Part shown: piece by piece, positions 16,254 through 24,916 of the stretch
How positions within the stretch are numbered: position 1 is the stretch's first letter
How the letters are laid out: the number at the start of each line of letters is the position of its first letter
Assembly: GCF_011297335.1 (NCBI RefSeq)
Contig: NZ_JAAOTJ010000033.1
Coordinates: forward strand, 1-50,178
Length of the DNA stretch: 50,178 nucleotides
Source of the DNA: Catellatospora methionotrophica
GTDB taxonomy: Bacteria; Actinomycetota; Actinomycetes; Mycobacteriales; Micromonosporaceae
Reading direction: 5' to 3'
Notes under the pieces: generated by a model
What the model was told of the DNA's origin: nothing
The model's database searches: none
Seen by the model: only the letters and a program-made list of their open reading frames with translations
Translations under genes and position numbers: made by a program

Positions 16254-16304
16254 GAAGGAAGGGCACCTTCTTAACGCGCTCAGCGGTGCGGAAGGTGCCC
16301 TTCC
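16254..16304. terminator. Dispersed palindrome A, copy 3
   Basis: Inverted arms GAAGGAAGGGCACCTTC (16254-16270) and GAAGGTGCCCTTCC (16291-16304) stand between the stop of the GH26-like gene and the end of the convergent phosphatase gene. It probably acts as a bidirectional terminator. Confidence 0.75.
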
Positions 16305-16332
16305 GCACGCGACAGGCCGTGCGTCCCGTACG

Positions 16333-16944
16333 TCACGCGCTGAAGCGGTGCAGGGTCCAGCGGGTGGGCGGCGAGGTGGCCGGGTCGCCGTCGGTGCTCC
16401 ACTCGGTCACCGAGCCGGGCGCGACCACCGTGTCGAACGCGCGCAGCAGCGGCTGCATCCCGAGCACGTGGAAGGCGCTGTTGACGGTCTCGCTGTGCCC
16501 GACCAGCACCACGGTCTCACCCGCGTGCCGGTACGCGATGTCGATGATCGCCCGCCCGGTCCGCACCACCAGCTCCGCCCAGCTCTCGTTCTCCCGCTGG
16601 AACGGCCGAAACACACCCCCGCCCGGCAGCTCCGCACCCTTGAGCACGGACAGCGGCTGCCCATCGGCGTACGCCGGATAGTGCCAGGTGCACAGGCCAC
16701 AATCGGTGTCCGCCGGCACACCCAGCGCCGCCGCGATCGGCGCGGCCGTCTCCACCGCCCGCCGCAGCACCGACGAGTACACCGCGACCGGCCCCGAAAC
16801 CTCCCCCACCAGCCGCCCCGCGACCGATACCGCCTGCTCACGCCCCCGAGGCGTGAGCCCCCGGCACCCCGCACTCCCACCGACGAACCGCTCGACCGAA
16901 TGCACCGACTCCCCATGCCGCACGAACATCAACCGGGTCCGCAT
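16333..16944 (-). CDS. Histidine phosphatase family protein (phosphoglycerate mutase-like)
   Basis: A 203-aa single-domain enzyme. The phosphorylated histidine is H10 in FVRHGES; the second histidine is in VVLVGHSETVN. Arginine and the acidic residue in the usual places complete the pocket. The branch removes phosphate from small molecules or proteins and is too diverse to name a substrate. ATG at 16944 starts the protein at MRTRLMFVRHGES as in relatives; an upstream ATG at 16965 is also possible and neither has a good ribosome-binding site. Confidence 0.87.
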   Translation of the reverse strand: MRTRLMFVRHGESVHSVERFVGGSAGCRGLTPRGREQAVSVAGRLVGEVSGPVAVYSSVLRRAVETAAPIAAALGVPADTDCGLCTWHYPAYADGQPLSVLKGAELPGGGVFRPFQRENESWAELVVRTGRAIIDIAYRHAGETVVLVGHSETVNSAFHVLGMQPLLRAFDTVVAPGSVTEWSTDGDPATSPPTRWTLHRFSA

Positions 16945-16992
16945 CGGACCGATGCTACGTCCCATCCGTCAGGCAGGCGCCTCAGTTAATGA

Positions 16993-18264
16993 TCAACCTT
17001 GAAGGACCTTCCCCAGAGGGACCGCGGGGTCGGTGAGGCGGGCCGGGTCGGCGGGTGTGCCGGAGAGGCCTGCCTTGACCAGGGCGGACAGGTCGTCCTG
17101 GACGTCCCAGATGTTGATGTTCATGGCGGCTACCACGCGGTCGTCGTCGGTGAGCCAGAACGCGACGGCCTCGGGGGCCTTGCCGTCGCGGACGGCCGGG
17201 TCGCCCCGGAAGACGACGCGGGCGTAGTCGCCCGGACCGGCCCAGCCGCAGTACTCCATGCCCAGGTCGTACTGGTCGGTGAAGAAGTAGGGCACCTGCT
17301 CGTACGACACGTCCTGGCCGAGCATCGCCTTGCCCGCCGCCTTGCCGCCCGCCCGCGCGTTGGCCCAGTGCTCGGTGCGCAGGTGCCTTCCCAGCAGCGG
17401 GTTCAGGGTCGAGGCCACGTCACCGCAGGCGAAGATGTGCGGATCGGAGGTACGCAGGTCCGGGCCGGTGACGATCCCGTTGTCGACGTCCAGTCCTGCC
17501 TGCTCGGCCAGCTCAGTGGCGGGCCGGATGCCCACCCCGACCGCGACCAGGTCGGCGGCCAGCTCGGTGCCGTCGTCGAGCACCACGCTGCGTACCGCCC
17601 CGTCCAGGCTGCCGAACTCGCGCACCCCGGTGCCGAACCGGAAGGTGACCCCGTTCGCCTCGTGCATCTGCTGGAACAGCGCGGCCAGCTCGTCGCCGAG
17701 CACCCGGCGCAGCGGGGCGCGGTCGGCCTCCACGACGGTGACCGGGCAGCCGTAGCCGCGCGCCGCAGCGGCGATCTCCAGCCCGATCCAGCCGCCGCCC
17801 ACGACCAGCACCTCCGGCTTCGGGTCGGCCGTCAGCGCCGCCCGCAGCGCCGCCGAGTCCGGATAGGCGCGCAGGTAGTGGATCCCGTCGGCGTCCCCAC
17901 CCGGCACGTCCAGCCGCCGCACGACCGAACCGGTGGCCAGCAGCAGCTTGTCGTAGGCGAACTGCTCGTCGCCGTCGAGCGTCACGGTGCGCGACTCCGG
18001 GTGCACCGCCACCACGCGGCGGCCGAGCATCAGCTCGATGTCCTGCTCGTCGTACCACTCGCGCGGGTGCACGTACGCCTTCTCGCGGGCGTCCTTGCCC
18101 TGCAGGAAGCCCTTGGACAGCGGCGGGCGCTCATACGGCACCTCGTCCTCCTGCCCGATCAGCAGCACCCGGCCGGTGAAGCCCTCGGCTCGCAGCGCCT
18201 CTGCGGCTCTGGCCCCGGCCAGCGCCGCACCGACGATCACGAATACCTGCTCGTCCGCACTCAT
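16993..18264 (-). CDS. Ferredoxin/rubredoxin reductase-like FAD oxidoreductase
   Basis: A 423-aa flavoprotein. FAD is held by VIVGAALAGARAAEALR (about 8-25) and NAD(P) by VLVVGGGWIGLEIAAAARG (about 150-170). The second FAD motif is in HIFACGDVAS (about 290). A C-terminal reductase domain of the ferredoxin reductase type follows. Such enzymes pass electrons from NAD(P)H to a ferredoxin serving cytochrome P450s or dioxygenases. No ferredoxin or P450 gene is next to it, so the partner must be elsewhere. ATG at 18264 is preferred to much longer in-frame starts, which lack family similarity. It is divergent from the sigma factor gene. Confidence 0.92.
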   Translation of the reverse strand: MSADEQVFVIVGAALAGARAAEALRAEGFTGRVLLIGQEDEVPYERPPLSKGFLQGKDAREKAYVHPREWYDEQDIELMLGRRVVAVHPESRTVTLDGDEQFAYDKLLLATGSVVRRLDVPGGDADGIHYLRAYPDSAALRAALTADPKPEVLVVGGGWIGLEIAAAARGYGCPVTVVEADRAPLRRVLGDELAALFQQMHEANGVTFRFGTGVREFGSLDGAVRSVVLDDGTELAADLVAVGVGIRPATELAEQAGLDVDNGIVTGPDLRTSDPHIFACGDVASTLNPLLGRHLRTEHWANARAGGKAAGKAMLGQDVSYEQVPYFFTDQYDLGMEYCGWAGPGDYARVVFRGDPAVRDGKAPEAVAFWLTDDDRVVAAMNINIWDVQDDLSALVKAGLSGTPADPARLTDPAVPLGKVLQG

Positions 18265-18321
18265 GCCGTCCACCCTCTCGCATCGACGGCCCGCCGGTCC
18301 ACCGAAACCCGGCAGTCGTCC

Positions 18322-18349
18322 GGAAACGCGCTCGGGCAGGCGTGCCGTC
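18322..18349 (+). promoter_or_regulatory. Possible ECF-type promoter of the sigma factor operon
   Basis: GGAAAC (18322-18327) and CGTC (18346-18349) resemble ECF -35 and -10 elements. The 18-base spacing is slightly long. If real, it would make the sigma factor autoregulated. Confidence 0.3.
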
Positions 18350-18426
18350 CCGCTGCGCCGTAACCTCGGCGTCCACCCCGCGAAAGGAGCCGGGAACATG
18401 GACGGCCGGTGCGGGCAAGTACAGGC

Positions 18427-19008
18427 ATGACCGTGACGACCCAGCACGACCCGCCGTCGGCTGCCGACCCACCGCCCGGCGACGCCGAGCCGGACCCGGC
18501 GGACCTGGGCGCGATGTTCGACGCGTACGCGCGCGACCTGCTCCGCTACGCCGGGCGGCGGGTCGGCGAGCAGGTCGCCGAGGACGTCGTGGCGCAGACC
18601 TTCCTCATCGCGTACGAGCAGCGCCACCGCCACGACGCGACCCGTGGCCCGATGCTGCCCTGGCTGTACGGCATCTGCGGCAACCTGCTGCGCCGCCACC
18701 AGCGCACCGAGGTCCGGGCGCTGCGCGCCGTGGCCGCCGCGCAGTCCCACGCCGCTGACGAGGACGCGCCGGACGCCCGCTCCGCGGAGCGGGTCGACGC
18801 GCAGCGCACCGTGGCCCGCGTCGCGACCGCGCTGGCGAAGCTGCCCCGCCGCCAGCGCGAGGTGCTGCTGCTGTTCGCCGTCGCCGACCTGGAGTACGCC
18901 GAGATCGCCCAGGCGCTCGGCATCCCGCTGGGCTCCGTGCAGTCCGCCCTGCACCGCGCCCGTACGAAGATCAAGTCCGCGCTCTCCGCCCCCGGAGGTC
19001 CCCGATGA
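18427..19008 (+). CDS. ECF-type RNA polymerase sigma factor
   Basis: A 193-aa sigma-70 family protein. Region 2 is at about residues 28-95 (MFDAYARDLLRYAGRRVGE, then AEDVVAQTFLIAYEQ) and region 4 at about 132-185 (LPRRQREVLLLFAVADL, then SVQSALHRARTKIKSAL). Its stop overlaps the start of the next gene as ATGA, so the two are translationally coupled. The neighbour is a CU044_5270-type membrane protein, which commonly accompanies this sigma subgroup and may control it. ATG at 18427 was chosen; a GTG 18 bases earlier is possible. Confidence 0.92.
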   Translation: MTVTTQHDPPSAADPPPGDAEPDPADLGAMFDAYARDLLRYAGRRVGEQVAEDVVAQTFLIAYEQRHRHDATRGPMLPWLYGICGNLLRRHQRTEVRALRAVAAAQSHAADEDAPDARSAERVDAQRTVARVATALAKLPRRQREVLLLFAVADLEYAEIAQALGIPLGSVQSALHRARTKIKSALSAPGGPR

Positions 19009-20078
19009 ACCGCACCGACCCCGACCTGACCGCCGTACGCGACCTGCCCGCCCTCGACCCGTCCGACGAGTCCGTCTCCCGCACCTGGTACCTGCTCAAC
19101 GCCCGGCACACCGCGGCCCGGGGCCGCAGCCCACGGCGGCTCGCCCGCTGGCTCGTGCCGGTCACCGCGGGACTGGTCGTCACGATCGTCGCGCTCGGCG
19201 CGGTGACCGTCGGCGGCCTCGGCGGACACCGGTTCGCCACGCCGAACATCGCGCTGGTCAAAGCCTCCCACCAGCCGCCGCCGACGGCCCTCGGCACGAA
19301 CCCCATGCTGTCGAAAACCACACCGGAAGCCGTCGCGGCGCTGGCGGAGCTGGCCCGCACCGCCGAGCACACCGCCGCCGCCGACCTGCCGCCGGGACAC
19401 CTGGTACACGTGCTCACCGAGGGCTGGGCCTCCTCCCTTCGCAGCGACGACCGCACCGGCAAGGTGGTGTTCCAGCCACGGGAGACCTGGCTGGACCCGC
19501 AGGGCATGATCATCCTGAAGCTGCTCGACGGCGACCAGAACCTGTTCGACGGCCTGCACAGCAACCACGAGGGCGAACTCGCGCAGGCGCGGACCTTCCT
19601 GAACGACAACGGCCCGAGCATCGCGTTCCCGACGCCGCAGTGGCTGGCGCAGCTGCCGACCGAGGCGGAGCCACTGCTCACCGAGCTGCGCGCCGACGTG
19701 CCCGACGGCGGCCAGACCTGGACCAGGGACCATGCGCTCTGGGACGCGATGGCCGGGCTCTACCAGGCGTGCGACCTCCTGCTCAGCCCACAGCTGCGGG
19801 CCGGGCTGCTACGTGCCTTCCAGGGCATGGACGGGCTGACCGCCGGCACGGTCACCATCGACGACATCGAGCTGGTCGCGATCCGCCACACCGACGGCCG
19901 GTCGGCGGTCGAGATCCTGTTCGACCCGGTCACGGCCTGGGCCGTCGGGCGGCGCAGCATCGACCTGTCCGGCGAGGTGACCCTCGTGCCGCCGGACCCC
20001 GGCCCGAAGTTCGAGCCGCTCGTCAGCTACCACGGCACCTGGCGGCAGAGCATCGTCGCCACCGTCGACGAACGCTGA
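19005..20078 (+). CDS. CU044_5270 family membrane protein, putative regulator of the ECF sigma factor
   Basis: A 357-aa protein with a cytoplasmic N-terminus (about 1-48), one membrane helix at about 49-70 (WLVPVTAGLVVTIVALGAV) and a large extracytoplasmic domain. This topology and the position directly after, and overlapping, an ECF gene match actinobacterial CU044_5270 proteins, which I take to act like anti-sigma factors or sensors. The N-terminal segment has no zinc-type HxxxCxxC anti-sigma motif, so the mechanism would differ from RsrA-like factors. Function is inferred from context. Confidence 0.8.
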   Translation: MNRTDPDLTAVRDLPALDPSDESVSRTWYLLNARHTAARGRSPRRLARWLVPVTAGLVVTIVALGAVTVGGLGGHRFATPNIALVKASHQPPPTALGTNPMLSKTTPEAVAALAELARTAEHTAAADLPPGHLVHVLTEGWASSLRSDDRTGKVVFQPRETWLDPQGMIILKLLDGDQNLFDGLHSNHEGELAQARTFLNDNGPSIAFPTPQWLAQLPTEAEPLLTELRADVPDGGQTWTRDHALWDAMAGLYQACDLLLSPQLRAGLLRAFQGMDGLTAGTVTIDDIELVAIRHTDGRSAVEILFDPVTAWAVGRRSIDLSGEVTLVPPDPGPKFEPLVSYHGTWRQSIVATVDER

Positions 20079-20088
20079 CCCCGCCCGG

Positions 20089-20124
20089 GGGTGCGGGAAC
20101 CGGCCGAGCCCGGCTCCCGCACCC
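20089..20124 (+). terminator. Terminator of the sigma factor operon
   Basis: GGGTGCGGGAACCGG and CCGGCTCCCGCACCC form a 15-bp stem (one G-U pair) with a 6-base loop, just after the stop at 20078 and before the hydrolase gene. Confidence 0.7.
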
Positions 20125-20152
20125 TCACCGGTCGAGGGGGTATGAATGAGAC

Positions 20153-21052
20153 ATGTCTGAGTTGGGCGAATACCTGTCGAGTGAGGTCGTCGTCGACTAC
20201 GCCGACGGCCTCATCTCCCGCCGCGAGGCACTGCGCCGCCTCGGCCTGCTCGGCGTCGGCGCGGCCGTGGCGACCCCGCTGCTGGCCGCCTGCGACGCGC
20301 AGCGCGACACCACGACACCCCCGCAGACCGCGCCGACGCCCGCAGCCACCGGCCCGGCAGGCCCCACACCCCTGCCCACCGAGCCGATCACCTTCCCCGG
20401 CCCGAGCGGGCAGCTCCAGGGCCGCTGGGCGGCCGCGGCCGATCCCAAGGGCTCGGTCCTGGTCGTACACGAGAACAAGGGCCTGACCGACCACATCGCA
20501 TCGATCGCCGGGCGGCTCGCCGCCGCGGGCTGGTCGGCGCTGGCCGTCGACCTGCTGTCCGAAGAGGGCGGCACCGCCACCTTCACCGACCCCGCCCAGG
20601 CCACCGCCGCCCTGAACGCCGCCCCACCCGCCCGCTTCATCGCTGACATGAAAGCCGGGATCGGCGAACTGCTGCGGCGCAATCCCGGCCACACCGTCGG
20701 CGCGATGGGCTTCTGCTTCGGCGGCGGCATGGTCTGGTCCCTGCTCGCCGCGGGCGAACCACGCCTGCACGCCGCGATCCCGTTCTACGGCCCGTTCCCC
20801 GCGAACGCCTCGATGGCGCGGTCCCCCGACGCCGCGGTGCTCGGCGTGTACGCCCAGCTGGACGACCGGGTCAACGCCACCCGCGACGCCGCCCGCGAAG
20901 CCCTGACCAAGGCGGGCCTGACCTTCGAGATCGCCACCTACCCCGACGTCAACCACGCCTTCTTCAACGACACCGGCGCCCGCTACAACGCCCCCGCCGC
21001 CACCCGGGCCTGGACCAGACTCACCACCTGGCTATCCGAACACCTCACCTGA
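20153..21052 (+). CDS. Dienelactone hydrolase family lipoprotein (Tat-exported)
   Basis: A 299-aa alpha/beta hydrolase. The N-terminus has an unusually long leader with a twin-arginine motif SRREALRRL (22-30), then a hydrophobic stretch and lipobox LLAAC (lipidated C47). The catalytic triad is that of dienelactone hydrolases: C188 in GFCFGGG, an Asp in QLDDRVN (237/238) and H268 in DVNHAFF. The enzyme should therefore work folded and anchored outside the membrane, unlike the cytoplasmic aromatic-degradation versions, so its substrate is unknown. It stands alone after the sigma factor operon terminator but could belong to the same stress response. Confidence 0.88.
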   Translation: MSELGEYLSSEVVVDYADGLISRREALRRLGLLGVGAAVATPLLAACDAQRDTTTPPQTAPTPAATGPAGPTPLPTEPITFPGPSGQLQGRWAAAADPKGSVLVVHENKGLTDHIASIAGRLAAAGWSALAVDLLSEEGGTATFTDPAQATAALNAAPPARFIADMKAGIGELLRRNPGHTVGAMGFCFGGGMVWSLLAAGEPRLHAAIPFYGPFPANASMARSPDAAVLGVYAQLDDRVNATRDAAREALTKAGLTFEIATYPDVNHAFFNDTGARYNAPAATRAWTRLTTWLSEHLT

Positions 21053-21062
21053 CCACCCCGAC

Positions 21063-22790
21063 TCACGCCGCTCGGCGTTTGGCTGCGACGAAGGCCTTGA
21101 GCGTGGTCAGGGTCCACGCGTTGATCACGTCGGCCGGGGTCAGCCAGCCACGCTGCGCGATCGCGATCCCGAACCGCATCATGTCCAGGTGCACCGTCGA
21201 GTGCGCATCCGTGTTGATGGCGAACTTCACCCCGCGCTCCCGCGCCCGCATGATCAGCTCATCGGGCAGGTCGAGCCGGTCCGGGAACGCGTTCACCTCC
21301 ATCGCCGTACCGGTGGCCGCCGCCGCGTCGAACACCGCGTCCCAGTCCGGCTCGACCTGCTGACGCCGCCCGATCAGCCGCGTCGTCGGATGCCCGATGA
21401 TGTTGACGTACGGGTTCTCGCACGCCTTCACGAACCGGCTCGTCAGCTCCGCCGGCGTCTGCGTGAAGTGCGAGTGGACCGAGGCGACACAGATGTCGAA
21501 ACCCGCCAGGAACTCCGCGTCCCAGTCGACGCCGCCGTCGGGGTCGATGTTCAGCTCGCTGCCGTGCAGCAGCGCCATCTTCCCGCCCTCGGCCAGCGCC
21601 CGCAGCTTCTTGCGCTGCGCCAGCATCTTCGCGTCGGTCATCCGCTGCATCGGCATGTCCTTGGCGTGGTCGGTGACCGCGTAGTAGCGGTAGCCCCTGG
21701 CCCGCGCCGCGGCCAGCATCTCCTCCAGCGTGGACACCCCGTCGGTGAGGTTGGTGTGGGTGTGCAGGTCACCACGGAGGTCGGCCTCGGTGACGAGCTG
21801 CGGCAGGCGGCCGTCGCGGGCGGCGGCGACCTCGCCCCGGTCCTCGCGCAGGGCGGGCGCGATCCAGGGCAACCCGAGCTGCTCGTACACCTCCTGCTCG
21901 GTCTCCGACACCAGCAGCGTGTCGTCCTCGGCGCGGAACAGCCCGTACTCGGACAGCTTCAGCCCCCGGCGTACGGCGATCTCGCGTACCCGGATGTTGT
22001 GCTCCCGGGAGCCGGTGAAGTACTGCAACGCCGCGCCCCACGACTCCGGCGGGACCACCCGCAGGTCGACCTGGAGCCCGCTGTTCGTCCGGATCGACGT
22101 CTTGGCCGGGCCGCCCGCGATGACCTCCCCGACGAGCGGCAGCTCCGTGAACGCCGCCATGATCGGTTTCGAGTCGTGCGAGGCGACCAGGATGTCCACG
22201 TCGCCGATGCTGTCCCGCCCGCGCCGCAGCGACCCGGCGTACGTGCACTTCTCGCAGCCGGGCAGCGCCGACAGCGCCGCGATGACCTCGTCGGCGACCT
22301 CCAGCGCGGCGGACACCAGCACCCGGCCGCCACTGTGCCGCAGCACCTCGATGCCGTGCAGGATGTTCGCGGCGGTCTTGGCCCCGAACCCGCGCAGGCC
22401 CGCCAGCCGTCCGGCCTCGATCGCGTGGACCAGCTCGTCTATCGAGGAGAGGCCCAGCTCGCGGTGCAGGGTCATGGCCTTGGCCGGTCCGAGGCCGGGG
22501 ATCGCCATCAGCTCCCGCACCCCGGCGGGCACCTTGGCCCGCAGCTGCTCCAGCACCTCCATCCGGCCGCTGGAGAGGTACTCGACGATCTTCTCCGCGG
22601 TGGACTTGCCGACGCCGGGGATCCGCTCCAGACCCTTCAGGTCGAGCGTCGCGACGTCGGCGCCGTATCCGGCCACCGCGCGGGCGGCCTTCTCGTAGGT
22701 GCGGGCCCGGAAGGCGTCGCCGCCGGTGATCGCGATGAGATCGGCGTACTCCTGCAACGCCGCCGCGACGACCTCGTTTGGCCGGGCCAT
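21063..22790 (-). CDS. polX: DNA polymerase X family protein with PHP exonuclease domain
   Basis: A 575-aa protein. Helix-hairpin-helix DNA-binding segments are at about 50-70 (LERIPGVGKSTAEKIVEYL) and 93-110. The polymerase beta-like nucleotidyltransferase core carries the metal-binding D197 and D199 in SIGDVDILV and D242 in QVDLRVV. The PHP domain (from about 340) has DLHTHTNLTDG with H343 and H345 and the end motif NTDAHS. The family fills short gaps in DNA and removes 3' ends in base-excision repair. ATG at 22790 gives the usual N-terminus MARPNEVVAAALQEYADL; longer frames add low-complexity sequence. Confidence 0.95.
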   Translation of the reverse strand: MARPNEVVAAALQEYADLIAITGGDAFRARTYEKAARAVAGYGADVATLDLKGLERIPGVGKSTAEKIVEYLSSGRMEVLEQLRAKVPAGVRELMAIPGLGPAKAMTLHRELGLSSIDELVHAIEAGRLAGLRGFGAKTAANILHGIEVLRHSGGRVLVSAALEVADEVIAALSALPGCEKCTYAGSLRRGRDSIGDVDILVASHDSKPIMAAFTELPLVGEVIAGGPAKTSIRTNSGLQVDLRVVPPESWGAALQYFTGSREHNIRVREIAVRRGLKLSEYGLFRAEDDTLLVSETEQEVYEQLGLPWIAPALREDRGEVAAARDGRLPQLVTEADLRGDLHTHTNLTDGVSTLEEMLAAARARGYRYYAVTDHAKDMPMQRMTDAKMLAQRKKLRALAEGGKMALLHGSELNIDPDGGVDWDAEFLAGFDICVASVHSHFTQTPAELTSRFVKACENPYVNIIGHPTTRLIGRRQQVEPDWDAVFDAAAATGTAMEVNAFPDRLDLPDELIMRARERGVKFAINTDAHSTVHLDMMRFGIAIAQRGWLTPADVINAWTLTTLKAFVAAKRRAA

Positions 22791-22813
22791 GCCGTCCAGT
22801 CTACGGTGGTCAC

Positions 22814-23089
22814 ATGATCCGCAGGCGCGTTGTGGTCTCCGGCGAGGTGCAGGGCGTCTACTACCGCGACGGTTGCCGCCAGCAGGCGCAGGCCGCCGGG
22901 GTCGCCGGCTGGGTGCGCAACCGGCCCGACGACACGGTCGAGGCCGTCTTCGAGGGCACGCCCGACGGCGTGGACCGCCTCGTCTCCTGGACAAGGCACG
23001 GTCCCGAGCTGGCCGTCGTCGACGGCGTGGCCGTCTATGAGGAGACCCCCGAGGGCCTGTCCGGCTTCGCGATCCACCCCACCGCCTGA
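22814..23089 (+). CDS. acyP: Acylphosphatase
   Basis: A 91-aa protein of normal acylphosphatase length. R18 in GEVQGVYYRDGCR and N36 in GWVRNRPDDTVEAVFEG are the two catalytic residues, 18 positions apart as in the family. It hydrolyses the carboxyl-phosphate bond of acyl phosphates. ATG at 22814 starts just 23 bases from the divergent PolX start, so the two promoters must overlap. The aromatic YY in the signature replaces the more common FF or FY, a mild variation. Confidence 0.93.
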   Translation: MIRRRVVVSGEVQGVYYRDGCRQQAQAAGVAGWVRNRPDDTVEAVFEGTPDGVDRLVSWTRHGPELAVVDGVAVYEETPEGLSGFAIHPTA

Positions 23090-23197
23090 CCTGTCCGTCC
23101 GCGTGCGGGCGGTGACGGTCCGGACACGGATGTCCGCGCGATGGCGGGGCGTCGATAGGATCGCGGCGGCTAGTCGAGTTCCTGGGGAGGCCACACC

Positions 23198-23860
23198 ATG
23201 GTGGATTACACGAGCACGCCGCCGCGCAAGCCGGGGGCGCCCGTCTGGGTGTGGATCGTCGTGGGGCTGGTGCTGCTGCTCTGCTGCTGCCTGGGCGTGG
23301 GCGGCGGGCTGTACTACTACCTGCGGCCCGGCACTGGTCCGGTCGCGGTCGCGCCGACGGGGACCTGGCAGCAGCAGCTCGCCTCGATCGACGGGGTGCG
23401 CAACTATCTGGCCGAGGGCGCGCTGAGCCAGGACCACGCCCAGGGCCCGGTCGTCTACCCGCAGCAGCCGCCGGTCGGCGGCCAGCACAACGGCACCTGG
23501 CAGACCTGCACCGGCATCGTCTACGACGCGCCGATCGCCAGCGAGCGGGCCGTGCACAGCCTGGAGCACGGCGCGGTGTGGATCACTTACCGGCCGGGCA
23601 CCGGTGACGGTGACGTCCGGGCGCTGGCCGCGAAGGTGACCGGCCGCGACTACCTGATGCTGAGCCCGTACCCCGGCCAGGACGCGCCGATCTCGCTGCA
23701 GGCGTGGGGATACCAGCTGAAGGTGGACCGGGCCGACGACCCGCGCGTCGACTTCTTCATCACCGCCGCCCGCCGCAACGCCGCGCCCGAGGTCGGCGCG
23801 CCGTGCTCCGGTGGCACCCGGGAGACCGGCGAGCTGCCTCCCGCCGGGACCGCGGCGTGA
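23198..23860 (+). CDS. DUF3105 membrane-anchored protein
   Basis: A 220-aa protein with one N-terminal membrane helix (about 16-42, including a CCC run) and an extracytoplasmic DUF3105 domain. The domain is recognised from HNGTWQTCTGIVYDAPI, then AVHSLEHGAVWITYRPG. The conserved His/Glu in SLEHGAV could bind metal, but no activity is established. ATG at 23198 follows GGGGAGG. The family is often found near peptidase, disulfide or copper genes; none is adjacent here. Confidence 0.88.
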   Translation: MVDYTSTPPRKPGAPVWVWIVVGLVLLLCCCLGVGGGLYYYLRPGTGPVAVAPTGTWQQQLASIDGVRNYLAEGALSQDHAQGPVVYPQQPPVGGQHNGTWQTCTGIVYDAPIASERAVHSLEHGAVWITYRPGTGDGDVRALAAKVTGRDYLMLSPYPGQDAPISLQAWGYQLKVDRADDPRVDFFITAARRNAAPEVGAPCSGGTRETGELPPAGTAA

Positions 23861-23897
23861 GCGGACGGCGCACAGGCACCGGGGCCCGTTCCCGTTC

Positions 23898-23927
23898 TTG
23901 ACAGCCCTGATCCTTCCTGCATAGATG
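23898..23927 (+). promoter_or_regulatory. Possible housekeeping promoter of the sulfotransferase gene
   Basis: A perfect TTGACA (-35) is followed after 17-18 bases by a weak -10 (ATAGAT/TAGATG). It sits in an unusually A+T-rich patch (about 23920-23975) about 75 bases before the gene start. Confidence 0.45.
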
Positions 23928-23999
23928 TATTTATTGTTAACGCAGCTATACGCCGCGTTCGCATAACGTCTCATCAGGACTTTCGTCAGGAGTGAACCG

Positions 24000-24863
24000 G
24001 TGCTTCGTGCCTATTTCGCACGCCACAAATCAGCATCGACCTGGGCCAGGTCCATCCTGCACGAGGCGGCGTTCGCGCTGGACCTCAAAGTCGACACGGT
24101 CCACGTGCCGGAGCAGTGGGCCCCCTACGACTCTCTCGGCGACTACGTGCGCGCCACCCGACCCGACCTTCTGATCATGACGAACGCGAAGCCGGAATGG
24201 GTGGACACGCTGCCCGAGCACCGGGCGTTCCACCTGATCCGCGACCCGCGCGACATCGTGGTGTCCGGCTACTTCAGCCACCTCAACAGCCACCCCGAGG
24301 TGGTCGGCGGGGTGCCGTGGCCCGAGCTGGTCGAGCACCGGCGCAACCTGCGCACCCTGGACGAGCCCGGCGGCCTGCTGGCCGAGGTGGAGTTCAGCAG
24401 CATGTTCCTGGACCCGATGGCGCGGTGGGACTACACCCGGCCCGGGATGCTGGAGCTGCGCATGGAGGACGCCATCGTCGACCCGGTGAAGTCCTGGACC
24501 GCCATCCTCGGGCACCTGGACCTGCTCACCCCCGACGGCTCCGGGCCGGAGAAGGCCCGCATGGCCGCGGCGCGCTGGAACGTCGCCGCGCGCCGGGGCA
24601 CCCCGCGCTGGCTGGCCTACCCGCGCCACGTGCTGCCCCGGCTGCCGCTGCACCGGCTGCCCGGCGCGTACGTGACCAGCGCCTGCGAGCGCTTCTCGTT
24701 CAGCCGCCTGGCCAAGGGCCGCGAGCGCGGGCAGGAGGATGTGCACAGCCACTACCGCCGCGGCGTCGCCGGCGACTGGCGCAACCACCTCACCGCCGAG
24801 CACCTGGCCGCGTTCCGCGCCCGCTACGGCGACCTCGTGGAACGCCTCGGCTACGAGTGGTGA
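24000..24863 (+). CDS. PAPS-dependent sulfotransferase
   Basis: A 287-aa cytoplasmic sulfotransferase. The 5'-phosphosulfate loop is at the N-terminus, RHKSASTW (residues 8-15, equivalent to PKSGTTW). The 3'-phosphate-binding motif is RDPRDIVVSGYF (81-92, with R81/R84 and S89). The fold and length match the type that transfers sulfate from PAPS to a small acceptor or carbohydrate. The start is GTG at 24000 behind AGGAG. It has its own promoter-like element and a strong terminator, so it is a single-gene unit. The acceptor is unknown, and no PAPS synthesis genes are in the window. Confidence 0.88.
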   Translation: MLRAYFARHKSASTWARSILHEAAFALDLKVDTVHVPEQWAPYDSLGDYVRATRPDLLIMTNAKPEWVDTLPEHRAFHLIRDPRDIVVSGYFSHLNSHPEVVGGVPWPELVEHRRNLRTLDEPGGLLAEVEFSSMFLDPMARWDYTRPGMLELRMEDAIVDPVKSWTAILGHLDLLTPDGSGPEKARMAAARWNVAARRGTPRWLAYPRHVLPRLPLHRLPGAYVTSACERFSFSRLAKGRERGQEDVHSHYRRGVAGDWRNHLTAEHLAAFRARYGDLVERLGYEW

Positions 24864-24867
24864 CCGG

Positions 24868-24902
24868 CCGCCTCGGGCCGGTCGCGCACCGGCCCGAGGC
24901 GG
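24868..24902. terminator. Strong bidirectional terminator
   Basis: A perfect 15-bp stem (CCGCCTCGGGCCGGT with ACCGGCCCGAGGCGG) and a 5-base loop lie 5 bases after the sulfotransferase stop and 14 bases before the end of the convergent ATP-grasp gene. Confidence 0.8.
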
Positions 24903-24916
24903 CTACGGCCCTGCCG

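Noticed and set aside
13189..16308. 1039-codon open frame antisense to the GH26-like gene
   Set aside because: It is a compositional shadow of high G+C codon bias: Gly/Arg/Val-rich, no domain, no signal and no promoter or ribosome-binding site. The plus-strand frame has signal peptide, linkers and catalytic motifs.
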